Positions 8,514-16,203 of a DNA stretch of 64,000 nucleotides are shown piece after piece; position 1 is the stretch's first letter, and each line of letters starts with the position of its first letter. The notes beneath the pieces are model-generated. The model was not told the origin of the DNA. It searched no databases and saw nothing but the letters and a program-made list of their open reading frames with translations. A program made the position numbers and the translations under genes. This stretch comes from DASQPR01 sp963836785 (lineage in GTDB: Bacteria; Actinomycetota; Actinomycetes; Mycobacteriales; Micromonosporaceae). The stretch is taken from contig CAWIKW010000005.1 in assembly GCA_963836785.1 (NCBI GenBank), forward strand, positions 124,001 through 188,000, read 5' to 3'.

Positions 8514-9623
8514 TTACAGCAGGACGAGGTCGTCGCGGTGGACGACCTCGCGGTCATAGCCGGGCCCGAGCGACGCGGCGAGTTCGGCCGTCGACCGGCC
8601 AAGTAGGCCGGGCAACTCGGCGGCGTCGAAATTGACCAGGCCACGAGCGACGGCTCGGCCGTCGGGGTCAACGAGATCGACCGGCTCGCCGGCGACGAAC
8701 CGGCCGTCCACGGCGGTGATCCCGGCCGGAAGGAGCGACGCGCGGCGGCCGACGACCGCTCGGACCGCGCCGTCGTCGAGGTGCAGGCGGCCGTGCGGAG
8801 TGGTCGCGTGCGCGAGCCAGAACAGGCGCGACCGGGGACGCCGGGCGGCCGGTTCGAAGTACGTCCCGATGTCTTTGCCGGCCAGCGCCTCCGGCACGAG
8901 TGTTGCCGACGTCAGCACGACCGGAATGCCGGCGCCGGTGGCAATCTGGGCCGCCTCGATCTTGGTGATCATCCCGCCGGTGCCGACGCCGGCCGACCCG
9001 GCCCGGCCGATCGCGATGCCCTCCAGGTCGGCCGGCGCGGTCACGACCTCGACCCGGCGGCTCGTCGGTAGCGACGGTTTTCCGGTGTAGAGAGCGTCGA
9101 CATCGGACAGCAGGATGAGCGTGTCGGCGTGGATCAGCGCGGCGACGAGCGCGGCAAGTCGGTCGTTGTCGCCGAAGCGAATCTCGTCCGTGGCCACCGT
9201 GTCGTTCTCATTGACGATCGGGACGGCACCGAGGTCGAGTAGGCGCCGCAGCGTCCGGTACGCGTTGCGATACTGCGCGCGCCGCGTCACGTCGTCGACG
9301 GTCAGAAGCACCTGGCCCACGGTGGTCGTGTGCCCGGCGAACGCCTCCGTGTACGCCCGCATGAGCAGTCCCTGCCCGACGCTCGCGGCGGCCTGCTGGG
9401 TGGCGAGATCGTTCGGCCGCCGAGGCAGGCCCAGCGGGGCGAGACCGGCCGCGATGGCCCCCGAGGACACCAGGACCACCTCACGGCCCTCCCGGACGGC
9501 TCCGACGAGGGCGTCGACGAGCGCGATCACCCGCCCGCCGTCCAGCCCGCCGGCGGTCGTGGTGAGCGACGACGAACCGACCTTGACCACGATCCGTCGC
9601 GCATCGGCCACACCCTGACGCAT
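8514..9623 (-). CDS. proB: glutamate 5-kinase
   Basis: 369 residues. It phosphorylates glutamate for proline synthesis and is usually feedback-inhibited by proline. It has an N-terminal amino-acid kinase domain (VVKVGSSSLT, VSSGAIAAG, VNENDTVATDE, LLSDVDALYTG, GTGGMITKIEAA) and a C-terminal PUA domain from about residue 275 (GRLHLDDGAVRAV, VAGEPVDLVDPDG). The proBA operon diverges from the alkyltransferase-like gene with a 59-bp gap that must hold both promoters. The obgE gene that often precedes proB in other bacteria is not here. Confidence 0.97.
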   Translation of the reverse strand: MRQGVADARRIVVKVGSSSLTTTAGGLDGGRVIALVDALVGAVREGREVVLVSSGAIAAGLAPLGLPRRPNDLATQQAAASVGQGLLMRAYTEAFAGHTTTVGQVLLTVDDVTRRAQYRNAYRTLRRLLDLGAVPIVNENDTVATDEIRFGDNDRLAALVAALIHADTLILLSDVDALYTGKPSLPTSRRVEVVTAPADLEGIAIGRAGSAGVGTGGMITKIEAAQIATGAGIPVVLTSATLVPEALAGKDIGTYFEPAARRPRSRLFWLAHATTPHGRLHLDDGAVRAVVGRRASLLPAGITAVDGRFVAGEPVDLVDPDGRAVARGLVNFDAAELPGLLGRSTAELAASLGPGYDREVVHRDDLVLL

Positions 9624-9682
9624 TTGCCCATTCTGCGCCGGTCATTCGGGCGGGGCACAATCGCATTCCATATGGTGGAGGC

Positions 9683-10033
9683 GTGGATCGCCGTACCTCC
9701 AGGACCGGGACGCCGGCCGCCGCTGCCGATGGCGTCGAAGAGTACGTCGAGGCGGTGCTGGGTCTCGTGGAGCAGATCCCGCCCGGCCGGGTGATGACGT
9801 ACGGCTCGATCGCCGAATGGCTCGGTCGGGGCGGCCCGCGCCGCGTCGGCACGATCATGGCTCAGTACGGTGGCGGCGTTCCGTGGCACCGGGTCGTCAA
9901 CGCGTCCGGCCGTCTCGTCCCCGGCCACGAGGTCGAGGCATTGCGCCGCCACCGCGCCGAGGGCACGCCGATGCGCGGCCCGAATCACGATCATGTCGAC
10001 CTTGCGGCCGCGTTCTGGCATCCGGACGCCTGA
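9683..10033 (+). CDS. alkyltransferase-like (ATL) DNA-binding protein
   Basis: 116 residues, the size of a stand-alone MGMT C-terminal domain. Family knowledge: ATL proteins bind O6-alkylguanine, flip it and hand the lesion to nucleotide excision repair. In true methyltransferases the active site is PCHRV; here it is PWHRVV with Trp at residue 68. The protein therefore cannot accept an alkyl group but can still bind. The recognition helix GGPRRVGTIMAQ and the N-terminal QIPPGRVMTYGSIAEW are intact. GTG start with GGTGGAG just upstream. Divergent from proBA. Confidence 0.9.
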   Translation: MDRRTSRTGTPAAAADGVEEYVEAVLGLVEQIPPGRVMTYGSIAEWLGRGGPRRVGTIMAQYGGGVPWHRVVNASGRLVPGHEVEALRRHRAEGTPMRGPNHDHVDLAAAFWHPDA

Positions 10034-10120
10034 GCGCCCGGCGAGATATTTCGACGGACGCCTGAGCGCGGCCGGCCAGTTGTTGCGAAGGACGCCCTGA
10101 GCGCGTCCGGGCCGGCGGGA

Positions 10121-10516
10121 TCAGCGCAGGTTGGAATGCGGCCGGGCCTGCCACGACGTCCACAGCGGACGGTAGTTCCAGCGGTGCCAGAACGGCGTCG
10201 ACAGCGGGTTCGTCGCGGAGTGGTGCAGCAATGTCACCGCGATGCCCGCGGCGTCGAGTTCGGCGTGGATGAACCGGGCCAACGCCGCCCCGACACCGGC
10301 GCTCCGCCTCCCCGGCGCGATCGAGAGGCATCCCAGGTAGGCGACCCGGGCCGGGTCGGCCGCCACGAGCGCACTGATCCAGTCCGCCTCCGGCGGCCAG
10401 GCGATCGTCAACAGGCCGACGACCACACCGTTGGACTCCGCCACCCAGGCCGACGGGCGAGCCTTGTCCAGTTGCTCGACGACGTCGTCACCCCGACGGC
10501 CGCACGGTAGCGTGAA
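10121..10516 (-). CDS. GNAT-family N-acetyltransferase
   Basis: About 131 residues. GNAT features are AWVAESNGVVVGLLTI (strand beta-4), LGCLSIAPGRRSAGVGAALARF (acetyl-CoA pyrophosphate loop, R-x-x-G-x-G/A) and the C-terminal NPLSTPFWHRWNYRPLW. The acceptor is unknown. The frame is open to 10564, but that would run deep into the divergent nuoB gene. I prefer GTG 10516, which still overlaps the nuoB start by a few bases, so transcription of each must begin inside the other gene or the starts lie further in. Confidence 0.75.
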   Translation of the reverse strand, partial: FTLPCGRRGDDVVEQLDKARPSAWVAESNGVVVGLLTIAWPPEADWISALVAADPARVAYLGCLSIAPGRRSAGVGAALARFIHAELDAAGIAVTLLHHSATNPLSTPFWHRWNYRPLWTSWQARPHSNLR

Positions 10517-11063
10517 CACTGTGCCCGAGCTGCCCACCGCCGCTGGTGAACCGATCCGGTTCACGCTCGACTGGGGTCGTCGCTATGCGCTCTGGGTGTT
10601 CAACTTCGGGCTCGCGTGCTGCGCCGTGGAGTTTGTCGCCGCATCGATGAGCCGGCACGATCTGGCCCGGGCCGGCATCGATCCGAGCGCCGCCGGGCCG
10701 CCGAAGATCGATCTTCTGGTCGTGTCCGGCACCGTCACGGACAAGATGGCCCCGGCCATCAAACGGTTATACGACGACATGCCAGGACCGACATACGTGA
10801 TGTCATTCGGGGCGTGCTCGAACTCCGGCGGCCCGTACTGGGACTCGTACTCGGTAACGAAGGGCGTCGACCAGCTGATCCCGGTCGACGTCTACGTGCC
10901 GGGTTGCCCGCCGCGGCCGGAGGCACTGCTGCGCGGCATCGTGCGTCTGCAGGACCGGCTCGCCGCCGAGCAGGCTGCCGGCGCCGACCCGGGCAGCACG
11001 TTGCGGTCCGACCCGACCGCGTTCACCACTCCACTGGTACGGCCGCCCGACGGCACGGCCTGA
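10512..11063 (+). CDS. nuoB: stand-alone NADH-quinone oxidoreductase subunit B (NuoB-like)
   Basis: About 183 residues. NuoB carries the N2 [4Fe-4S] cluster that passes electrons to quinone in complex I. All four ligand cysteines are present: the adjacent pair in GLACCAVE (36, 37), FGACSNSGG (102) and VPGCPPRPEAL (132). The Arg/His environment of the family is also recognisable. No other nuo gene is near: upstream is a divergent GNAT gene and downstream a convergent HAD gene. It is therefore an orphan paralogue. The N-terminus RFTLDWGRRYALWVFNFGL differs from the usual complex-I form. Start GTG 10512; GTG 10521 is possible. Confidence 0.85.
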   Translation: MNTVPELPTAAGEPIRFTLDWGRRYALWVFNFGLACCAVEFVAASMSRHDLARAGIDPSAAGPPKIDLLVVSGTVTDKMAPAIKRLYDDMPGPTYVMSFGACSNSGGPYWDSYSVTKGVDQLIPVDVYVPGCPPRPEALLRGIVRLQDRLAAEQAAGADPGSTLRSDPTAFTTPLVRPPDGTA

Positions 11064-11073
11064 GTGCCGCGGA

Positions 11074-11808
11074 TCATCCGGTCGACAGTGACACGGATGG
11101 CCGACGCTGTGCCGGGATGGCCGGCCGGACAACGTCGACAACGTCGGTCAGCGTCGATACCTTCGGCCCGCGCCATGGATCGGGGCGGAATATCAGATGC
11201 CGGCCGAGGTCGGCGGCGGCCAGCCTGACCGGCGTCATTCCGACCGCCGCGGCGCCACTGAGCTCGTGGCTCCCGCCGTCGCCGACGTAGAGGCACGACA
11301 GCGGTTCGACACCGATGCGAGCCGCGGCCGCTATATACATCCACGGATCTGGCTTGTGGCGACGCTCCTCGGTCGAGAGGACCCGGGCATCGAGAAGGCC
11401 GGCGATCGGCAGCTCGGGCCAGAATTCCGGCAGCTCCGGGGTGCAGTCGCTCACCACGGCCGTACGTAGGCCGCGTTGGCGAAGCGCCCGCAGCACCGTC
11501 ACGGCATCCGGTCGCAACCGCGTGTCGGCTCGTACGGCATCGATCCGTGCCGTGTACGCCGCTCGAAGCGCCGCGTCCGTGGGGCGTCCACCGGCCAACC
11601 GGGCGACGACACCGAGCGATCCGATCGCGTCACCGAGCGACGCCGTCGAGCGGTCGGTGAAGGTCTCGTCGAGCGCCCGCGCGAACGCCGGGGCCGGGCA
11701 GCCGAGTATCGCGGCGACCCGATCGTGACCGGGTCCGCGTTGGACCGCCTCGGTCAGGGTGCCGAAGAAGTCGAACACGACGGCGCGGTACTCGCGAGCG
11801 TGGGACAT
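11074..11808 (-). CDS. HAD-superfamily phosphatase
   Basis: 244 residues from the ATG at 11808. HAD motifs: I, VVFDFFGTLTE. The second Asp of DxD is replaced by Phe-Gly, as in haloacid-dehalogenase type members. Motif II is AVVSDCTPE, motif III is the Lys in RRHKPDPWMY, and motif IV is CLYVGDGGSHELSGA. A helical cap lies between residues ~20 and 100. The frame continues far upstream but reads through the antisense of the divergent exporter, so the internal ATG is the start. It is probably a soluble phosphatase; the substrate is unknown. Confidence 0.85.
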   Translation of the reverse strand: MSHAREYRAVVFDFFGTLTEAVQRGPGHDRVAAILGCPAPAFARALDETFTDRSTASLGDAIGSLGVVARLAGGRPTDAALRAAYTARIDAVRADTRLRPDAVTVLRALRQRGLRTAVVSDCTPELPEFWPELPIAGLLDARVLSTEERRHKPDPWMYIAAAARIGVEPLSCLYVGDGGSHELSGAAAVGMTPVRLAAADLGRHLIFRPDPWRGPKVSTLTDVVDVVRPAIPAQRRPSVSLSTG

Positions 11809-11965
11809 CCGACGTAACGCTCCGGCGGGGGTGAGGAGGCGATCGGCATTCAACCAACCGAACGTATCGGTGCGACTACACCCCGCACAATCGGCTGGAA
11901 GCCTCATCCCACTCGACGGACAGCGCCGTGTGCGGTCGTCATCGCGCCTGTCAGGATTAGCGATC

Positions 11966-12901
11966 GTGCCCGGCCGAACACCAGTCCACCTCACGACCGT
12001 CCTTGCGTTGTCGCTCGCCGTCGTCATGATCTCGTCGTCGGCACCGATCATCGCGTACGCCGCCGCGCCCGCACTGGCCATCGCGTTCTGGCGCAACGGG
12101 CTGTCCACGGTCCTGCTGGCACCGGTCGCCGTCACCCGCCGGCGCACCGAAATCCGAGCGCTGTTGCGCCGTTCGGGTCGGCCGATCCTGCTGAGCTGTG
12201 CGCTGGCCGGGGTCGCGTTGGCGTTCCACTTCGGCACCTGGGTCCCGAGCGCCAAGCTCACGCACGTGGCCGACTCGGTGGCGCTCGGCGCGACGCAGCC
12301 GGTCTGGCAAGGGCTGATCGCCCGTGGCCAGGGCCGGCGACCGCCGCGGATCGTCTGGATCGGCATCGGCGTCGCGGTGACCGGAGCACTCGCGGCGACC
12401 GGCGCCGATATAGCGGTGTCCGGGCGCGCGGTGCTCGGCGATCTCCTGGCCCTCGCCGGCGGGTTGGCCGCCGCCATCTATACCGCGTTCGGCGAACGAG
12501 CCCGGACGGCGACGAGCACGGTCACGTACACGACGATCTGCTACGGCGTGTGCGCGGTGCTGCTGGGCGCGGTATGTCTCGTCTTCCACGTCCGTCTGTC
12601 CGGATATCCGGCGACGACCTGGCTCGCGATCGCCGGGCTTGTGTTCGGTGCCCAATTGCTCGGCCACTCGATGTTCAACTACGCGTTGCACCGCATCACG
12701 GCGACGACTGTTTCGGTGCTGATCCTGCTTGAGGTCCCGGGCGCGGCGCTGCTCGCGTGGCTGTGGCTCGGCCAGGCGCCGTCAGCCGGCTCCTGGCCCG
12801 GGCTCGCGTTGCTACCGATCGGCGTCGCGATCGTCGTGGTTGGCGGCCATCGCGTTGCCGTGACCACGGCGTCATCCGATCCGATCGCGTTAGTCGACTG
12901 A
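11966..12901 (+). CDS. EamA/DMT-family transporter
   Basis: 311 residues with ten predicted membrane helices in two EamA halves (first about 1-140, second about 150-300). Visible are the N-terminal helix TTVLALSLAVVMISSSAPI, the half-ending FHFGTWVPSAKLTHVADSVAL and the second-half motif LILLEVPGAALLAWLWLGQ, typical of drug/metabolite exporters. The GTG start at 11966 was chosen because the longer reading upstream lacks membrane character. It diverges from the HAD gene across 157 bases. Just after the stop is a short AT-rich palindrome (TATAGCTATA). Confidence 0.85.
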   Translation: MPGRTPVHLTTVLALSLAVVMISSSAPIIAYAAAPALAIAFWRNGLSTVLLAPVAVTRRRTEIRALLRRSGRPILLSCALAGVALAFHFGTWVPSAKLTHVADSVALGATQPVWQGLIARGQGRRPPRIVWIGIGVAVTGALAATGADIAVSGRAVLGDLLALAGGLAAAIYTAFGERARTATSTVTYTTICYGVCAVLLGAVCLVFHVRLSGYPATTWLAIAGLVFGAQLLGHSMFNYALHRITATTVSVLILLEVPGAALLAWLWLGQAPSAGSWPGLALLPIGVAIVVVGGHRVAVTTASSDPIALVD

Positions 12902-13385
12902 TATAGCTATAAATAAGGCATCCACCGGATATCGAACTCATTGCGGCAGCGAACAAGAAGCCGAATCTGTACATGGGGTAGCGCGTCCCCTAACTCACCG
13001 CTAGGGTCCTAGCGCGGTCGTTAGCTTAGGCGCCATAATCGACGCCGTTGCCCACCAATGCCAGCAATGATCGCCGTTACCTCACGCATTCAAGGTGTTA
13101 CTCATTGTGCTAGTACGACAAGGTCGCACTGGCCGTAAGCGAAGTCGGGGGATGTGAGGTCTTCGGTGACATGGACTGGGGGTAGTAGGCGCTATCTGTC
13201 GCGATGTATCACCCAAATGTTCGCGGGGTCGCGCGTAGCCGGACTGGGGGCACCCGGCTGCAACGGATCGAAGGCCCATCGGTAAGCCATTGTGCCAGGG
13301 TGCGCGCGATTCGAATCGCGAATCGCGCGTCGCGTCCGCTGTCCATCAAAAGGACAACGTTGCTATCTGTACGAGGGGATCGTCA
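12902..13385. other. 484-bp intergenic leader before the beta-helix gene
   Basis: No credible gene. The second half is GC-rich and can fold: a stem AGCCGG/CCGGCT around 13237-13261 and a perfect hairpin at 13303-13329. I could not match it to a riboswitch class that I know. It probably holds the promoter and a long 5' leader for the secreted protein at 13386, which has its own GAGGGGA ribosome site. Confidence 0.5.
13303..13329 (+). promoter_or_regulatory. hairpin in the leader of the beta-helix gene
   Basis: Perfect 11-bp arms (CGCGCGATTCG at 13303-13313 and its complement at 13319-13329) with a 5-base loop, about 57 bases before the start codon. No T tract follows. The overlapping palindrome CGCGATTCGAATCGCG could also be a protein-binding site. 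Confidence 0.5.
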
Positions 13386-14774
13386 ATGAACACGGTTACG
13401 GGTGTTGGCCGGCGGCTGCCACGTTGGAGATTCGTCCGCGTCGGTGCTGCTCTGGTCGTCGCCGGAGCAGCCACCCTCATCGCTACGCTGACGTTCTCTG
13501 GTGCGTTCGCCGCCGTTCCGACGCTGTATGTCGGTGGCGCGAACTGCACCGACGCCGGGCAAGGGACGCAAGACCAGCCTTACTGCACGATCGTGCAGGC
13601 TGCGACCGCTGCGGCCGCCGGTCAGACCGTCCTCGTCAGCACCGGTACGTATACGGGGAAGGCCACGGTCGCGCATTCGGGTACCGCCGGCAGCCCGATC
13701 GTCTTCGAGCCGGCGCCGCAGGCGACCGTCACGATCAGTGGAGGCGTCGACGGATTTTTCGTTTCCGGTAAGAGCTACGTCACGATCCAGGGGTTCACCA
13801 TTAGCGGGACATCGTCGTACGGCATCTACATCAATAATTCGACGAACATCACCGTTGCCGACAACACCGTGACAAACAGCGGTAACCAGGTCAGCATGCA
13901 GACCGCCGCGGGCATCGAACTAGCCGGGACGTCAACTTCGACGGTGACCGGCAACGTGTCGGATCACAATAGTGACCACGGGATCAACGTTTTCGGCGCG
14001 ACGTCGACGGGGAATATCGTCAGGGGCAATGAGGCGAGCTTTAATGCCGAGGGATGGCAGCGCAACGCGAACGGCATCCTGGTCACCGGTCCGGGAAACG
14101 AGGTGGTGGGCAACGTCGTGCATGACAATGAAGATTCCGGAATCCAGTTCTATCCCGGTGCGGACAACGGCCTGGCGACGTTGAATGTGTCGTACAACAA
14201 CGGCGACCATGGCATCGACAACATGGGTGTGAGCGGCGGCCGGATTGTCGGAAACACCGTATATCACAACTGCACGACCGGCATCAATGTCGAGGGCGCA
14301 TCCGCTAATTACTCGCTGGAGAACAACATCGCCGTGGACAATGGCGTATACCCGGCATATAACGGTATTTCATGCGCACGGCGTGCTGGCAACATCGGCA
14401 TCTGGGACGCGGCGGCACCGACAACGACGGTCGACAATAACCTGGTGTATCTGTCGAAGGCGGGCACGATGTACGCCTTCGGCAACGTCGTGTACAGCTC
14501 TCTGTCAGCGATGCAGACCGCGACCGGTCAGGAACAACACGGTGTACAGGCGGATCCGAAGTTCGCCGACGCGGCCGCGGCAAAGTCGAGCTTCTCGAGG
14601 GATCGCCGGCAATTGACGCTGCGGATGCCGGAGTGTCCGGGGAGCAGGACACGGATATCGTTGGCGCCGCCCGTTATGACGACGTCGCGGACGCGGACAC
14701 CGGGCGAGGGTCACGGACGTACGATGACCTCGGCTCCTATGAGTTCGTCGCTGAAGCGCCCACGGCGGCTGTGA
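13386..14774 (+). CDS. secreted right-handed beta-helix protein, 5' part of a frameshifted gene
   Basis: A Sec signal peptide (about residues 1-40: VGRRLPRWRF, hydrophobic core, AFA-AVP cleavage) leads to a parallel beta-helix domain. Repeated short strands are visible: GIYINNSTNITVADNTV, STVTGNVSDHNSDHGINVF, GNVVHDNEDSGIQFY. The domain ends at a typical closing segment VQADPKFADAAA. After about codon 400 (position ~14585) the reading turns into Arg/Ser-rich nonsense. The expected continuation (EGSPAIDAADAGVSGEQ) is in another frame and runs into the next entry. The original gene therefore most likely spanned 13386-16159. Good ribosome site GAGGGGA. Likely a surface polysaccharide-binding or -cleaving protein. 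Confidence 0.8.
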   Translation: MNTVTGVGRRLPRWRFVRVGAALVVAGAATLIATLTFSGAFAAVPTLYVGGANCTDAGQGTQDQPYCTIVQAATAAAAGQTVLVSTGTYTGKATVAHSGTAGSPIVFEPAPQATVTISGGVDGFFVSGKSYVTIQGFTISGTSSYGIYINNSTNITVADNTVTNSGNQVSMQTAAGIELAGTSTSTVTGNVSDHNSDHGINVFGATSTGNIVRGNEASFNAEGWQRNANGILVTGPGNEVVGNVVHDNEDSGIQFYPGADNGLATLNVSYNNGDHGIDNMGVSGGRIVGNTVYHNCTTGINVEGASANYSLENNIAVDNGVYPAYNGISCARRAGNIGIWDAAAPTTTVDNNLVYLSKAGTMYAFGNVVYSSLSAMQTATGQEQHGVQADPKFADAAAAKSSFSRDRRQLTLRMPECPGSRTRISLAPPVMTTSRTRTPGEGHGRTMTSAPMSSSLKRPRRL

Positions 14775-16159
14775 CCGCGACGCCCGCGACGGGTTCCGTT
14801 CCGGTGTCGGTAACAGCCGACGCGAGCGGGTCAACGGATCCGCAAGCGGAGGCGCTCAGCTTTACCTTCGACTTCGGTGATGGCACCGTTGTTGGGCCGC
14901 AGGCCAGCGCTCTCGCTACCCACGTGTATGCGGCCGCGGGCAACTACACCCTTGCCGTCACGGCGACGAACACCTCGCACCTGACCTCGACGGCGCAGAC
15001 ATCAGTTTCTGCGAACGTCGCCGTCTTGACGGGTGTGTATACGCCGGATGGACCGGTCCGCATCCTTGATACGCGATCCAAGGTTGGTGTCTCCACGTCG
15101 ACACCGGTGGCGGCCAACGGTAGCGTCGTGCTCCAGGTGGCCGGCGTGCATGGTGTGCCCGCGACCGGTGTCACGGCGGTCGCGATGAATGTGACCGCGA
15201 CCGGACCGACTAAGACTGGCTACTTGACGGTCTACCCGCATGGTCAGACACGACCGACCGCGTCGAACATCAACTGGGTCGCCGGCAAGACCATCGCCGG
15301 GCTCGTCATCGTTCCGGTTGTCGATGGCAAGGTGTCGTTCTACAACGGCAGCGCCGGAACGGTGCACATGATCGCCGACCTCGCCGGCTATTACGGAAGC
15401 GGTACCGCTGCCAGATATGCACCTCTCGGGCCGGTCCGCATCCTTGATACGCGATCCAAGGTTGGTGTCTCCACGTCGACACCGGTGGCGGCCAACGGTA
15501 GCGTCGTGCTCCAGGTGGCCGGCGTGCATGGTGTGCCCGCGACCGGTGTCACGGCGGTCGCGATGAATGTGACCGCGACCGGACCGACTAAGACTGGCTA
15601 CTTGACGGTCTACCCGCATGGTCAGACACGACCGACCGCGTCGAACATCAACTGGGTCGCCGGTACGACGATCGCCAACCTGGTCATCGTTCCGGTTGTC
15701 GATGGCAAGGTGTCGTTCTACAACGGCAGCGCCGGAACGGTGCACATGATCGCCGACCTCGCCGGCTATTACGGAAGCGGTACCGCTGCCACATATGCAC
15801 CTCTCGGGCCGGTCCGCATCCTTGATACGCGATCCAAGGTTGGTGTCTCCACGTCGACACCGGTGGCGGCCAACGGTAGCGTCGTGCTCCAGGTGGCCGG
15901 CGTGCATGGTGTGCCCGCGACCGGTGTCACGGCGGTCGCGATGAATGTGACCGCGACCGGACCGACTAAGACTGGCTACTTGACGGTCTACCCGCATGGT
16001 CAGACACGACCGACCGCGTCGAACATCAACTGGGTCGCCGGTACGACGATCGCCAACCTGGTCGTCGTTCCGGTTGTCGATGGCAAGGTGTCGTTCTACA
16101 ACGGCAGCGCCGGAACGGTGCACATGATCGCCGACCTCGCCGGCTACTTCACGGGCTAG
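14633..16159 (+). CDS. PKD domain plus three near-identical 126-residue repeats, 3' part of the frameshifted gene
   Basis: Read from 14633, the frame gives the end of the beta-helix module (TYDDLGSYEF), a PKD domain (about residues 40-125: VSVTADASGSTDPQAEALSF, FDFGDGTVV, HVYAAAGNYTLAVTA) and then three copies of a 126-residue beta-rich module. Each module begins GPVRILDTRSKVG and ends VHMIADLAGY-Y/F. Such modules occur in secreted actinobacterial proteins; their role is not known to me. The GTG at 14633 is only a formal start. The frame is coherent with the beta-helix back to about 14590, so this is the rest of one protein. The C-terminus ends within the last module, with no sorting signal. 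Confidence 0.75.
   Translation: MSGEQDTDIVGAARYDDVADADTGRGSRTYDDLGSYEFVAEAPTAAVTATPATGSVPVSVTADASGSTDPQAEALSFTFDFGDGTVVGPQASALATHVYAAAGNYTLAVTATNTSHLTSTAQTSVSANVAVLTGVYTPDGPVRILDTRSKVGVSTSTPVAANGSVVLQVAGVHGVPATGVTAVAMNVTATGPTKTGYLTVYPHGQTRPTASNINWVAGKTIAGLVIVPVVDGKVSFYNGSAGTVHMIADLAGYYGSGTAARYAPLGPVRILDTRSKVGVSTSTPVAANGSVVLQVAGVHGVPATGVTAVAMNVTATGPTKTGYLTVYPHGQTRPTASNINWVAGTTIANLVIVPVVDGKVSFYNGSAGTVHMIADLAGYYGSGTAATYAPLGPVRILDTRSKVGVSTSTPVAANGSVVLQVAGVHGVPATGVTAVAMNVTATGPTKTGYLTVYPHGQTRPTASNINWVAGTTIANLVVVPVVDGKVSFYNGSAGTVHMIADLAGYFTG
15053..16159 (+). repeat. three tandem 378-bp coding repeats
   Basis: Copies begin at 15053, 15431 and 15809; the last is shortened to 351 bp by the stop codon. 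Copies 2 and 3 are almost base-for-base identical. Copy 1 differs mainly in one short stretch near 15291-15303. Such DNA-level identity, including synonymous sites, points to recent duplication or gene conversion. Confidence 0.9.
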
Positions 16160-16203
16160 TCTGCTCGGACACGGCGCTTCGGGACGCGGGTCGGCCAGCA
16201 TCA

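Noticed and set aside
11809..12477. N-terminal extension of the HAD phosphatase (223 codons)
   Set aside because: It is antisense to the EamA exporter and has no domain; the HAD motif begins at the internal ATG.
12902..13385. Known riboswitch (cyclic di-GMP, cyclic di-AMP)
   Set aside because: The conserved core sequences of these classes were not found by eye; only generic stems.
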